Below are positions 1 through 5,562 of a stretch of 5,631 nucleotides of DNA, piece after piece (within the stretch, counting starts at the first letter, position 1; each line of letters begins with the position of its first letter). Below the pieces are notes generated by a model. That model made no database searches. It worked only from the letters and a program-made list of their open reading frames with translations, and was not told where the DNA came from. The stretch is taken from assembly GCA_030452275.1 (NCBI GenBank), contig JAKDMR010000153.1:1-5631 (forward strand), in the 5' to 3' direction. Both the position numbers and the translations under genes were made by a program. The stretch is from Candidatus Nitrosocosmicus sp. GTDB lineage: Archaea > Thermoproteota > Nitrososphaeria > Nitrososphaerales > Nitrososphaeraceae.

Positions 1-2
1 CT

Positions 3-107
3 TTACATACGCTATTCAGAAATAAAGCTGTTTGGACTAATTACGCAAGAGATCTTATGTATAAGGCAGAAGGGAATGTTTTGATTATTCCTTTCCGTGC
101 AAAATAA
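3..107 (+). CDS. 3' end of a truncated CDS, function unknown
   Basis: An open frame enters from the left edge and ends at TAA 105-107, giving about 34 C-terminal residues. They include VWTNYARDLMYKAEGNVLI and end in IPFRAK. The mix of aromatic, charged and hydrophobic residues looks like a genuine globular C-terminus, and the frame is free of stops throughout. A second frame is also open, from 1 to 84, but its translation is less protein-like. Too little is left to name a family. No intact + strand gene follows within the next 900 bases, so this would be the last gene of its transcript. Confidence 0.4.
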   Translation, partial: LHTLFRNKAVWTNYARDLMYKAEGNVLIIPFRAK

Positions 108-280
108 GGATCTGCAAGTTAAAGCATGTATAAAATTAGATGCGATTCTTTGTTGCCTTTCATGACAAGGTAATAAATCCAGCTAAATGGACAGGTCCCA
201 GAAACTTCAGACATCATCTTAAAGGAAAAATATTGTTTGGTAATCCAATGATGACACTAGCCTTTACAATTACCAAATGT

Positions 281-286
281 AAAAAA
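281..286 (-). terminator. T-run terminator of the Gly/Asp-rich gene
   Basis: Reading the minus strand, a T6 tract lies about 26 nt beyond the TAA of the Gly/Asp-rich gene (stop at 314-312). Archaeal transcription commonly ends at T-rich tracts without a hairpin. No stable stem precedes this one. Confidence 0.35.
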
Positions 287-311
287 GTAAATTATTTTTT
301 CAATGCATGGT

Positions 312-851
312 TTATCTGGCATTTCCACCATCGCCACCGTCTCCACCATCGCCACCGCTGCCGCCAGAGCCACCGTCTCTACTAGAACCACCGTCTCCAC
401 CGTCTCCACCATCGCCACCGCTGCCGCCAGAGCCACCGTCTCTACTAGAACCACCGTCTCCACCGTCTCCACCGCTGCCGCCAGAGCCACCGTCTAGCAC
501 TATTTTATTACCTTCATTCTCACCGGTTATGTTTTTAGGGGTGATCCAACATGTAGAGTCGCTATCTCCTCCATCTCCTCCATCTCCTCCATCTCCTCCA
601 TCTCCTCCATCTCCTCCATCTCCGCCGCTCTGACCTATGCTTCTCTCTCCGAGCTGACCACTCTCTCCGAGCTGACCACTGGTACCATTACTAGTACAAT
701 ATATGACGTAGTTGTCCTTAGGAACTGCAGTTATATTCTTGCTCAAATCCATTTGTTCAGAATTATTGGTAGTAGAATAGATGTTTATATTATTAGGGAT
801 TATAAAAAGTATCAAAATTGCAAGGAAATTACATATTAATATTTTATTCAT
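312..851 (-). CDS. secreted Gly/Asp-rich repeat protein
   Basis: This encodes 179 residues and I do not recognise the family. Residues 1-20 (MNKILICNFLAILILFIIPN) form a hydrophobic signal peptide or membrane anchor, so the rest is probably outside the cell. A non-repetitive stretch (about 21-57) holds Cys52. Next come two copies of SGQLGE (58-69), a run of GGD triplets (about 76-96), a short spacer with Cys101-Trp102, and three blocks of DGGSGGSGGDGGDGG-type sequence joined by SSR (120-179). Four N-glycosylation sequons (N29, N39, N55, N107) avoid the Gly-rich blocks. The composition suggests a flexible, acidic, possibly divalent-cation-binding surface chain, which is inference. The ATG at 851 was chosen because it begins the signal peptide and has a TATA-like box upstream. 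The opposite strand is also open (proline-rich) only because the repeats lack stops in several frames. Confidence 0.72.
   Translation of the reverse strand: MNKILICNFLAILILFIIPNNINIYSTTNNSEQMDLSKNITAVPKDNYVIYCTSNGTSGQLGESGQLGERSIGQSGGDGGDGGDGGDGGDGGDGGDSDSTCWITPKNITGENEGNKIVLDGGSGGSGGDGGDGGSSRDGGSGGSGGDGGDGGDGGSSRDGGSGGSGGDGGDGGDGGNAR
321..494. repeat. 63-bp tandem repeat inside the Gly/Asp-rich gene
   Basis: A 63-bp unit (21 codons) starts at 341 and again at 404, with identical sequence across the copies. A third, partial copy starts at 467, lacks 9 bp (one Gly-Gly-Asp step) and loses similarity near 495. A degenerate partial copy precedes 341. The unit is itself made of 9-bp GGD/GGS steps, so two levels of repeat are nested. 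Near-identity between copies suggests recent expansion or gene conversion. Confidence 0.85.
565..627. repeat. 9-bp minisatellite (6 perfect copies plus 1 variant)
   Basis: TCTCCTCCA is repeated six times without change from 565 to 618, followed by a variant copy TCTCCGCCG at 619-627. On the coding (minus) strand each unit is one Gly-Gly-Asp step, so slippage would change protein length without breaking the frame. The use of GGA codons here differs from the GGC/GGT-rich codons of the 63-bp repeat, so the two arrays probably expanded independently. Confidence 0.9.
643..678. repeat. 18-bp perfect tandem duplication
   Basis: CTCTCTCCGAGCTGACCA occurs at 643-660 and again, unchanged, at 661-678. 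It encodes the doubled SGQLGE hexapeptide just before the GGD run. It is in frame and adds six residues. Confidence 0.9.
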
Positions 852-887
852 AGTAAAAACTATTAGTAAAAACTAAAATATTAATAT

Positions 888-895
888 TATGTATA
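888..895 (-). promoter_or_regulatory. TATA-like box of the Gly/Asp-rich gene
   Basis: The minus strand reads TATACATA about 37-44 nt upstream of the ATG at 851. At the usual archaeal spacing the transcript would start near 865, leaving a leader of about 14 nt. The leader region contains a direct repeat of AGTAAAAACT (852-861 and 865-874). There is no clear Shine-Dalgarno sequence. Confidence 0.35.
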
Positions 896-1115
896 GGTAA
901 AGTCAGACAGGTTTTCCTAAAATGCCACTTAAGCATCAAATCAAATTTGACTAGGCGACCTCGTTAACTTCCATAATCGCAGTAAAAGTTGGATTGATTC
1001 TAACGTCTGATTTCTAGTAGTAAATCCAACAAGGTGAAAATACAAAGAGGGACCCATAGATCTAAAGTTGAGTTAACAGGACCTACGATAAGGTTTGACC
1101 AAAAAGTTCACATAA

Positions 1116-1502
1116 ATAAGCAACTACAATAATGATGTGTACGACAATAATAATAGTACTGATGAAAAAAATTCTACTAATACCAATACTAATCTAGAGA
1201 TGTAATCAAGAATTTTACCAACTACAGATTAGCAAATGATGAGAATACCTCAAATGAAATAGAACAACAGCCAACAACTTCACAGGGTTTTGAGGATCAA
1301 CACAGTAAACTATTTAAAAGGTTTATAACATTGGTAACAGTTATATTCACAACGTACAGAACATCTTTGGCCCATTTTTACAGAACTTCCAACAACACAA
1401 GTAAGAGTAATTGAAGGTTTCAATAAAGTACAAACTTCATTAAAGGATGCAATTGATAGAGCAGGTACAGTATACAAGCAGCTTAATCGACTTTTTGCTT
1501 AG
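1116..1502 (+). pseudogene. decayed gene of unknown function with two frame changes
   Basis: Three + strand segments join into one protein-like reading. Frame 0 (1116-1205) gives Asn/Thr-rich sequence (NYNNDVYDNNNSTDEKNST). Frame 2 (1193-1414) gives SRDVIKNFTNYRLANDENTS and continues through QGFEDQHSKLFKRF. Frame 0 resumes after 1337 and gives TELPTTQVRVIEGFNKVQTS, then LKDAIDRAGTVYKQLNRLFA, and ends at TAG 1500-1502. Each segment has a coherent composition, and the switches fall at 1193-1205 and about 1338-1414. The C-terminus is helical and amphipathic, loosely reminiscent of phasin-like proteins, but I cannot assign a family. A T7 tract follows at 1510. No convincing start codon is visible. 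An open frame from GTG 1034 to TAA 1130-1132 could be the decayed 5' end. Sequencing error or programmed frameshifting remain possible. Confidence 0.45.
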
Positions 1503-1509
1503 ATGAATC

Positions 1510-1516
1510 TTTTTTT
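1510..1516 (+). terminator. T7 tract after the + strand pseudogene
   Basis: Seven T residues begin 8 nt after the TAG at 1500-1502, a typical archaeal terminator position. Its presence supports the idea that the preceding frame once ended a real transcription unit. Confidence 0.4.
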
Positions 1517-1613
1517 ATCCCTCGACACTTTTTTATGAGGGAACTAAATAACCGAGGGTGGTTGAGAGTTAATTTTAATAATTTTTGCTCATTTGTTAAT
1601 AGACTAACCTCTA

Positions 1614-2061
1614 TCATATACTTTTTTCCTCTTCTAGGACCACATTTTTCATCTTACAGTTGTTATAGACAAGAGATTGATAAAGTAGTATAGCTATTAA
1701 GACAATACCATATACCTTATCACATCCTCTTGAGTGTACTGGATCAATGTTAAGTACAGGTTTAATATGTTCTATTAGTGGCTCTATAGATTCACCTCTC
1801 TCTGAGTATATTACTTGACCCAGGACTAGAGCATAGAAGTCACCCATATTCAGTTTTTCTTCTGATGTGTTTCTATCCCTTCGTATTAGAAATAGAAGTT
1901 GAAATCTCAAATTCCTACCTAATTCATTCTGTGCTTTGTCATCATAGCCAGGTCTGCCACCATATAATACATTTTCTTGCTTTGTATCCTAATTCAATTT
2001 TCTCTTCATTGTTTAACGTTTTTAGCCAAAGTAGGCTATAGTGACCAGCGAATTCTATGTA
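1614..2061 (-). pseudogene. frameshifted gene remnant of unknown function
   Basis: Two overlapping minus-strand frames read as one protein. The upstream frame (open 2061-1945) gives IEFAGHYSLLWLKTLNNEEK, then IELGYKAR. The downstream frame (open 1988-1614) gives NVLYGGRPGYDDKAQNELGR, then NLRFQLLFLIRRDRNTSEEK, and runs to the stop at 1616-1614. Removing one A from the A4 run at 1975-1972 joins them into about 148 residues. The downstream frame alone has no ATG; its first usable start is a TTG at 1910, which would discard the well-formed upstream part. An upstream ATG pair at 2086/2083 is in a third frame (MMILSFTLVHRI), so there may be a second break near 2050. There is a hydrophobic stretch, VYGIVLIAILLYQSL, near the C-terminus. 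No known family is recognised. Alternatively it is an intact short gene from 1910, or an assembly error. Confidence 0.45.
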
Positions 2062-2492
2062 CTAAGGTAAACGAAAGAATCATCATATAACGATTTTCAT
2101 AATTAGGCAACAAAGCACATTTTCTTTAATATTTTTGAAGGTATATTGGATGGAGGTGTATGATAAAGCCGGTTGTCAAGTATGTTGGCTGTCTTAATAT
2201 CGGCAGATAGAGATACAATATTAGAACCAGTGCCTCATATTATGTGCAATATGCATCCAAATATCCAGTCTTTTATATGACCTCGCGCCTATTTGACGTT
2301 TGCATCAGTCCTAATCTAGATACCAGTTCTTCTTTCATTAATGAGTAGTGCCAGCCAAATATGCTTTTTTTTAAATTGTACCATCAACTCAAATGAAAAA
2401 TAGAATGTCCATAACGTCTGAAACATACACCTATCTAAATGTCGTTATACTTTATTTGATATCGGTAAATACACTTTTCAGTGGCTGATCAA

Positions 2493-2627
2493 ATGTTCGT
2501 CTGTTTGGTAAGAAATGCTCTGAATATTCACATACCTAAACAATCTTTCTGTTGCATGTTAAATCGAAGGAAAGAAAATGAACTATTGACCTTTTTGATT
2601 CAAGCATTAACCATATTGGAACTGTAA
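2493..2627 (+). CDS. possible small protein of 44 residues, doubtful
   Basis: ATG 2493 to TAA 2625-2627 encodes MFVCLVRNALNIHIPKQSFC, then CMLNRRKENELLTFLIQALT and ILEL. The frame is open a further 7 codons upstream of the ATG. The N-terminus is mildly hydrophobic and the C-terminus is a plausible Leu-rich helix. I see no TATA box at the right distance and do not recognise the protein. The overlapping + frame just downstream (NHIGTVKHGRILADEMHKRS) could be a frameshifted continuation, which would make both part of one decayed gene. Confidence 0.18.
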   Translation: MFVCLVRNALNIHIPKQSFCCMLNRRKENELLTFLIQALTILEL

Positions 2628-2851
2628 AACATGGAAGGATTTTGGCAGATGAGATGCATAAAAGGTCTTCTACTGACCCAATCTTTTTTTTGTATAGTTG
2701 CGTTCCCAATTAATTATTCTAATAAGATACAAAATACTAATTAAATGGATAACTAACTATACCGTGCTGGATGATCGGAAAATATTTTTTTGATAATAGC
2801 ATTACGCCTTATTAGACTTGCTCCATATTTTTTGAATTACTACGCTTGCTG

Positions 2852-2866
2852 AAAAATAATTAAAAA
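2852..2866 (-). terminator. T-rich terminator of the dehydrogenase gene
   Basis: On the minus strand two T5 tracts (2866-2862 and 2856-2852), separated by AATTA, begin about 24 nt beyond the TAA of the dehydrogenase. There is no strong hairpin. This fits hairpin-independent archaeal termination. Confidence 0.4.
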
Positions 2867-2889
2867 TTTCAATATTTAGATTATCCTTC

Positions 2890-3969
2890 TTAAAATTTAT
2901 TGATTATAGATTTTAACCCTTGAAATGATTCTGAATTCTTTATTGCATCCTCGAGTCTGTACAGCTCAAAAGCATTTGTAATCAAATTTTTAATCTTTAT
3001 TTCTCCCGAGTTTACCAATTCCATTGCCATCCTAAGGTTCTCTGGATTGGATGAAAAGCTACCCATGACTGAAATTTGGTTGTAGTGTATAAAATTCGCA
3101 TCAATTGAGGGAATTTCCTTAATATCCTGTGATTCACCTTTAGGATTATTCAGTCCTGAAAATATAATTATCTTACCATTCTTATTGGCGAGCTTACATG
3201 CGACTCCTAGTGAATTAGCATTATTATTTGAAACAATAATAAGATTAGGAGCTTGTTTATCTTTTAATTCCAAAAAAAGATTTGAAATGGGTTCAAAATT
3301 GCTATTATTGTTGACATCATAGACTTTGTCTGCACCCAGTTTCCTTGCCATTTCAAGTCGATGATTTATTTTTCCAACTACCATTACTTGGGTACTGGGA
3401 AAATTCCTTTTTAACATCATTAATTGCATTAATCCAATTGGTCCGTCTCCCAATATAACTATAGAATCAAAATCGATTGATTTGATTTGATTTATGCCAT
3501 TAATACAACAAGCCAGCGGTTCAATTAAGGAAGCTTCTTCATTAGTAACATTATCCAAAACTGGAACAATCCCTCCAATTTCGAACAGCGTTCGTGGTAT
3601 TGAGATGTATTCGGCATAGCCGCCATTTACGGTAGATCCTATTTCCTTTAGATTGGAACAAAGATTATATTTTTTTTGATTACAATGCCAACAATGAAGA
3701 CAAGGTATTACAGGATAAATAGATACCCTTTCTTGGGATTTCACTTTAAAATTTTTTCCTTTAAACTCATTGGTGGTCTCAGCACATATTTCATGTCCAA
3801 GAACTATTGGGGGCTTGACTTTAAAACTACCATTTCTATATGTCCTCACATCATAGCTACAAACAGAACATGATAATACCTTAAGAGTAAGGCTATCGTT
3901 TGAAGCATTATCAATATTTATATTTTTAATTTTAATTTTGTTTGGTCCATAAAAAAATGCTGCTTTCAT
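2890..3969 (-). CDS. zinc-dependent medium-chain dehydrogenase/reductase
   Basis: This encodes 359 residues, the normal length for cytosolic medium-chain dehydrogenases of the threonine/sorbitol dehydrogenase type, which oxidise an alcohol or reduce a carbonyl with NAD(P). The N-terminal GroES-like domain carries the catalytic-zinc residues Cys37, His59 and Glu60 (LGHE), with Glu150 in LIEPLACC. The structural-zinc lobe has Cys90, Cys93, Cys96 and Cys104. The Rossmann fold follows, with GDGPIG at 174-179. After the second strand (VMVVGK) the acidic residue typical of NAD-specific enzymes is replaced by Gly199-Lys200, pointing to NADP(H). The Ser/Thr normally two residues after the catalytic Cys is Tyr39 (CSYD), which is unusual. 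The ATG at 3969 begins a standard MKAAFFYGP start. The gene is transcribed divergently from the EboB-like hydrolase, suggesting co-regulation. The substrate cannot be deduced; a biosynthetic polyol or sugar role is only a guess. Confidence 0.93.
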   Translation of the reverse strand: MKAAFFYGPNKIKIKNINIDNASNDSLTLKVLSCSVCSYDVRTYRNGSFKVKPPIVLGHEICAETTNEFKGKNFKVKSQERVSIYPVIPCLHCWHCNQKKYNLCSNLKEIGSTVNGGYAEYISIPRTLFEIGGIVPVLDNVTNEEASLIEPLACCINGINQIKSIDFDSIVILGDGPIGLMQLMMLKRNFPSTQVMVVGKINHRLEMARKLGADKVYDVNNNSNFEPISNLFLELKDKQAPNLIIVSNNNANSLGVACKLANKNGKIIIFSGLNNPKGESQDIKEIPSIDANFIHYNQISVMGSFSSNPENLRMAMELVNSGEIKIKNLITNAFELYRLEDAIKNSESFQGLKSIINKF

Positions 3970-3991
3970 TATTTTGTGAATATTTTTGTTC

Positions 3992-4016
3992 TAACAAAGT
4001 TATAATTGTTATATAG
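3992..4016. promoter_or_regulatory. divergent promoter region with shared TATA-like boxes
   Basis: TTATATAG (4009-4016) is centred about 26 bp upstream of ATG 4038, so the hydrolase mRNA would start at or next to its start codon and be leaderless. Read on the minus strand the same element is CTATATAA, giving a dehydrogenase start near 3987 and a leader of about 18 nt. A second minus-strand box, TTATAACT (4005-3998), is the alternative. TAACAA (3992-3997) and TTGTTA (4006-4011) form a perfect inverted repeat with an 8-nt spacer around these boxes and could be a regulator site. Confidence 0.5.
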
Positions 4017-4037
4017 ATTTGATTCATTAGTGTGAGT

Positions 4038-4847
4038 ATGACACGGTACTTTGACCCCCATATTCATATGTATTCTAGAACCACTGATGATTATGAAAGA
4101 ATGTCCGTAGCGGGTATAGAAGTGGTAGTTCAGCCTTCATTTTGGTTAGGTTCGCCAAGGACCAGCGTAGGGACATTTGTTGATTATTGGGAACATTTGA
4201 TTACTTTTGAATCAAAAAGAGCAGAAGAATTTGGGATTCATCATTACGTTTGTATTTCAGTAAATCCAAAGGAATCCATAGAAAGGCCTCTTGCATTAGA
4301 CGCGTTGGATGCGATGATGAAAAAACAGTTATTAAAACGCGAACGGGTTGTTGCACTGGGTGAAATAGGTTATAATATAATTAACGATTTGGAAGAGGAA
4401 TTATTTGTAAAGCAATTAGACATATGTAAAAGAGAAAATCTTTTGACAATGATACATTTGCCTCATCATAACAAACTTGAAGGAATGAAGAGAATGCAAA
4501 AAATCTTTGAAACTGGTCAATATGATTTTAATAAAATACTTATAGATCATAACACAGAAGAAACCATAAAAAAGACATTGGAGATTGGAGCATGGGCAGG
4601 TTTATCTGTTTATCCGGTTACTAAATTATCACCTGACCGGGTCATCAAAATTGTGAATCAACATGGAAGCGACAGAATAATGGTAAATAGTGCTGCGGAT
4701 TGGGGAGTTTCCAATCCCTTGAGTGTACCGTTAACAGCAAGCGAGATGAGAAAGAATTCATGCAAAAAGGATGATATAGAGAAGATCACTTTTTCTAATG
4801 CATATAATTTTTATAAGCAATCAGAGAAATTTACTTGGAAGCCCTGA
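4038..4847 (+). CDS. TatD-family metal-dependent hydrolase, EboB-like
   Basis: This encodes 269 residues of a TIM-barrel amidohydrolase-superfamily enzyme. Numbered from ATG 4038, the metal ligands expected for TatD proteins are all present: HxH at His8/His10 (DPHIHM), Glu109 (ALGEIGYN), His140 (MIHLPHH), His171 (IDHNTEE) and Asp221 (NSAADWG). The SRTTDDYERM start and the PSFWLGSPRTSVGTF stretch match, from memory, EboB of the bacterial ebo clusters, which are linked to export or processing of precursors such as those of scytonemin, rather than DNase-type TatD. The biochemical reaction of EboB is not established. No other ebo gene is present in this window. A GTG at 4032 would add two residues, but ATG 4038 fits both the family start and the TATA spacing for a leaderless mRNA. 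Its divergent neighbour is a zinc dehydrogenase. Confidence 0.9.
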   Translation: MTRYFDPHIHMYSRTTDDYERMSVAGIEVVVQPSFWLGSPRTSVGTFVDYWEHLITFESKRAEEFGIHHYVCISVNPKESIERPLALDALDAMMKKQLLKRERVVALGEIGYNIINDLEEELFVKQLDICKRENLLTMIHLPHHNKLEGMKRMQKIFETGQYDFNKILIDHNTEETIKKTLEIGAWAGLSVYPVTKLSPDRVIKIVNQHGSDRIMVNSAADWGVSNPLSVPLTASEMRKNSCKKDDIEKITFSNAYNFYKQSEKFTWKP

Positions 4848-4851
4848 ATCT

Positions 4852-4886
4852 AAAGACAATTTGAATTTATTTATTTCGTTGTCTTT
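4852..4886 (+). terminator. hairpin after the EboB-like gene
   Basis: AAAGACAA (4852-4859) and TTGTCTTT (4879-4886) are perfect 8-bp inverted arms around a 19-nt AT-rich loop, starting 5 nt after the TGA. No long T run follows immediately, but ATTTTTG lies about 40 nt further on. It could end transcription or protect the 3' end. Confidence 0.45.
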
Positions 4887-5007
4887 GCATCGTTTTGAGC
4901 ATTGTAAGCCTTTTCAAATGATCTATTTTTGTCATAAATTTGACACGCGTATTTAAGCAATTAAACAAAAAAATCATATAATGTTCTCTAAATAGGATTT
5001 AATTTTT

Positions 5008-5014
5008 AAAAAAA
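5008..5014 (-). terminator. T7 terminator of the curlin-like gene
   Basis: The minus strand has TTTCTTTTTTT starting about 10 nt past the TAA (5031-5029). This is a standard archaeal T-tract terminator. It faces the hydrolase gene, so the two transcripts converge here. Confidence 0.5.
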
Positions 5015-5028
5015 GAAATAAGGTAGCA

Positions 5029-5547
5029 TTATCTTTGTGCTAATGCGTTATTTCCGGTGTTTGCTTGGTTTTGGAAGTTAAAGTTGTTTCCAGAACCGAC
5101 AGTATTTCCGCCCGAAACAACTTGGCTGTTTTGGCTAGAGGATTGTGATTGACCTATTCCTTGACTGGCTTTGTTACCTCCCTTTCCATTTCCATCTTGT
5201 GCCAGTGCATTGTTTCCGCTGTTTTGTTGGTTTTGTATATTTATGTTGTTACATGAAGCACTAGTACTCCCACCAGAAACACATTGTGAATTTTGGCTAG
5301 AGGATTGTGATTGACCTATTCCTTGTGATGCTCTGTTACCATTTCCATTGTCGTCATCATTGTGGTACCTAAAGTAATTTTTACACCAGTTTTTACTATG
5401 ATCGTCCCTACAATCTTCCCAGTCATCATATTTCTGTTTTGCAAAGACGTTTTCAATGTTTGACACAGATGGACCCATTATCATTACTGTTGCAAATACT
5501 ACTACAACTAATACTGTAGTTTTTTTCATGTTGTTTGACTCTAACAT
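5029..5547 (-). CDS. secreted Gln/Asn/Ser-rich curlin-like repeat protein
   Basis: This encodes 172 residues. A signal peptide (MKKTTVLVVVVFATVMIMG from residue 7) probably ends near NVFA-KQ (36-37). Then comes an acidic, Cys-containing segment (Cys46, Cys55; WEDCRDDHSKNWC), a DDDNGNG linker, and two 47-residue repeats (71-117 and 125-171) joined by DGNGKGG. Each repeat begins N-x-A-S-Q-GIGQSQSSSQNSQ, has VSGG in the middle and ends NNALAQ. The regular Gln/Asn/Ser pattern with NxASQ recalls curlin repeats of bacterial amyloid fibres, and I associate such proteins with soil Thaumarchaeota. Assembly into surface fibres is inference. Unit 1 has Cys89 and Cys99, and both are absent from unit 2. 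ATG 5547 was kept because a TTATATCA box fits it; ATG 5529 starts a more classical signal peptide and is a real alternative. Confidence 0.78.
   Translation of the reverse strand: MLESNNMKKTTVLVVVVFATVMIMGPSVSNIENVFAKQKYDDWEDCRDDHSKNWCKNYFRYHNDDDNGNGNRASQGIGQSQSSSQNSQCVSGGSTSASCNNINIQNQQNSGNNALAQDGNGKGGNKASQGIGQSQSSSQNSQVVSGGNTVGSGNNFNFQNQANTGNNALAQR
5035..5337. repeat. two-unit internal duplication, 162-bp period
   Basis: Unit 1 (5197-5337) and unit 2 (5035-5175) encode repeats of equal length. The first third is the most conserved: a 35-bp block is identical at 5129-5163 and 5291-5325. The rest has diverged at both DNA and protein level, including loss or gain of two Cys codons. This fits an older duplication with selection or conversion on the Gln/Ser core. 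Confidence 0.85.
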
Positions 5548-5562
5548 TTTCGCCGTAATTTG

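Larger units (their letters stand above)
2087..2889. other. gene-poor spacer with short, possibly relict frames
   Basis: No frame of ordinary gene length is present on either strand. Several short frames have protein-like composition: + 2182-2280 (MLAVLISADRDTILEPVPHI...), - 2383-2273 (WYNLKKSIFGWHYSLMKEEL, then VSRLGLMQTSNRREVI), + 2493-2627 (listed separately), and an open + stretch about 2580-2711 containing NHIGTVKHGRILADEMHKRS. None has a clear start, promoter and terminator together. They are best read as chance frames or debris of decayed genes. No tRNA, CRISPR or long inverted repeat was seen. Confidence 0.3.

Noticed and set aside
140..385. + strand 81-codon frame beginning MRFFVAFHDKVINPAKW
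   Set aside because: Its last third is antisense to the repeats (His/Arg-rich) and it runs through the minus-strand terminator. The first 40 residues are mildly protein-like but lack support.
257..497. Other long frames through the same repeats: minus 257-490 (Ala/Val/Glu) and plus 303-497 (Thr/Ala/Ser)
   Set aside because: They exist only because the repeat units lack stop codons in several frames. They have no signal peptide or promoter.
321..627. Tandem repeats considered as a CRISPR array
   Set aside because: The units are contiguous, without unique spacers, and sit in frame within a protein gene.
307..633. Proline-rich + strand frame (PPSPPSPP repeats) of 108 codons
   Set aside because: It is the antisense of the Gly/Asp repeats. 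The minus strand has a signal peptide, a non-repetitive N-terminus and a TATA-like box, while this frame starts abruptly and ends inside the repeat region.
312..851. RTX-type calcium-binding nonapeptide repeats
   Set aside because: The GGxGxDxUx pattern with a hydrophobic residue in the ninth position is absent; the repeats are plain GGD/GGS steps.
941..1057. Minus-strand 38-residue frame (MGPSLYFHLVGFTTRNQTLE...)
   Set aside because: It is short, has no promoter or family similarity, and its length is expected by chance.
2182..2280. + strand 32-residue frame (MLAVLISADRDTILEPVPHI...)
   Set aside because: It is protein-like in composition but too short and without promoter or terminator; mentioned only as possible debris in the spacer.
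2273..2383. Minus-strand 36-codon frame (WYNLKKSIFGWHYSLMKEEL...) considered as a transposase C-terminus
   Set aside because: No catalytic motif, no flanking inverted repeats and no start codon before an internal ATG; the resemblance is too weak to claim.
3676..3873. + strand 65-codon frame inside the dehydrogenase gene
   Set aside because: It is antisense to the conserved zinc-binding region of the dehydrogenase, whose coding strand is certain.
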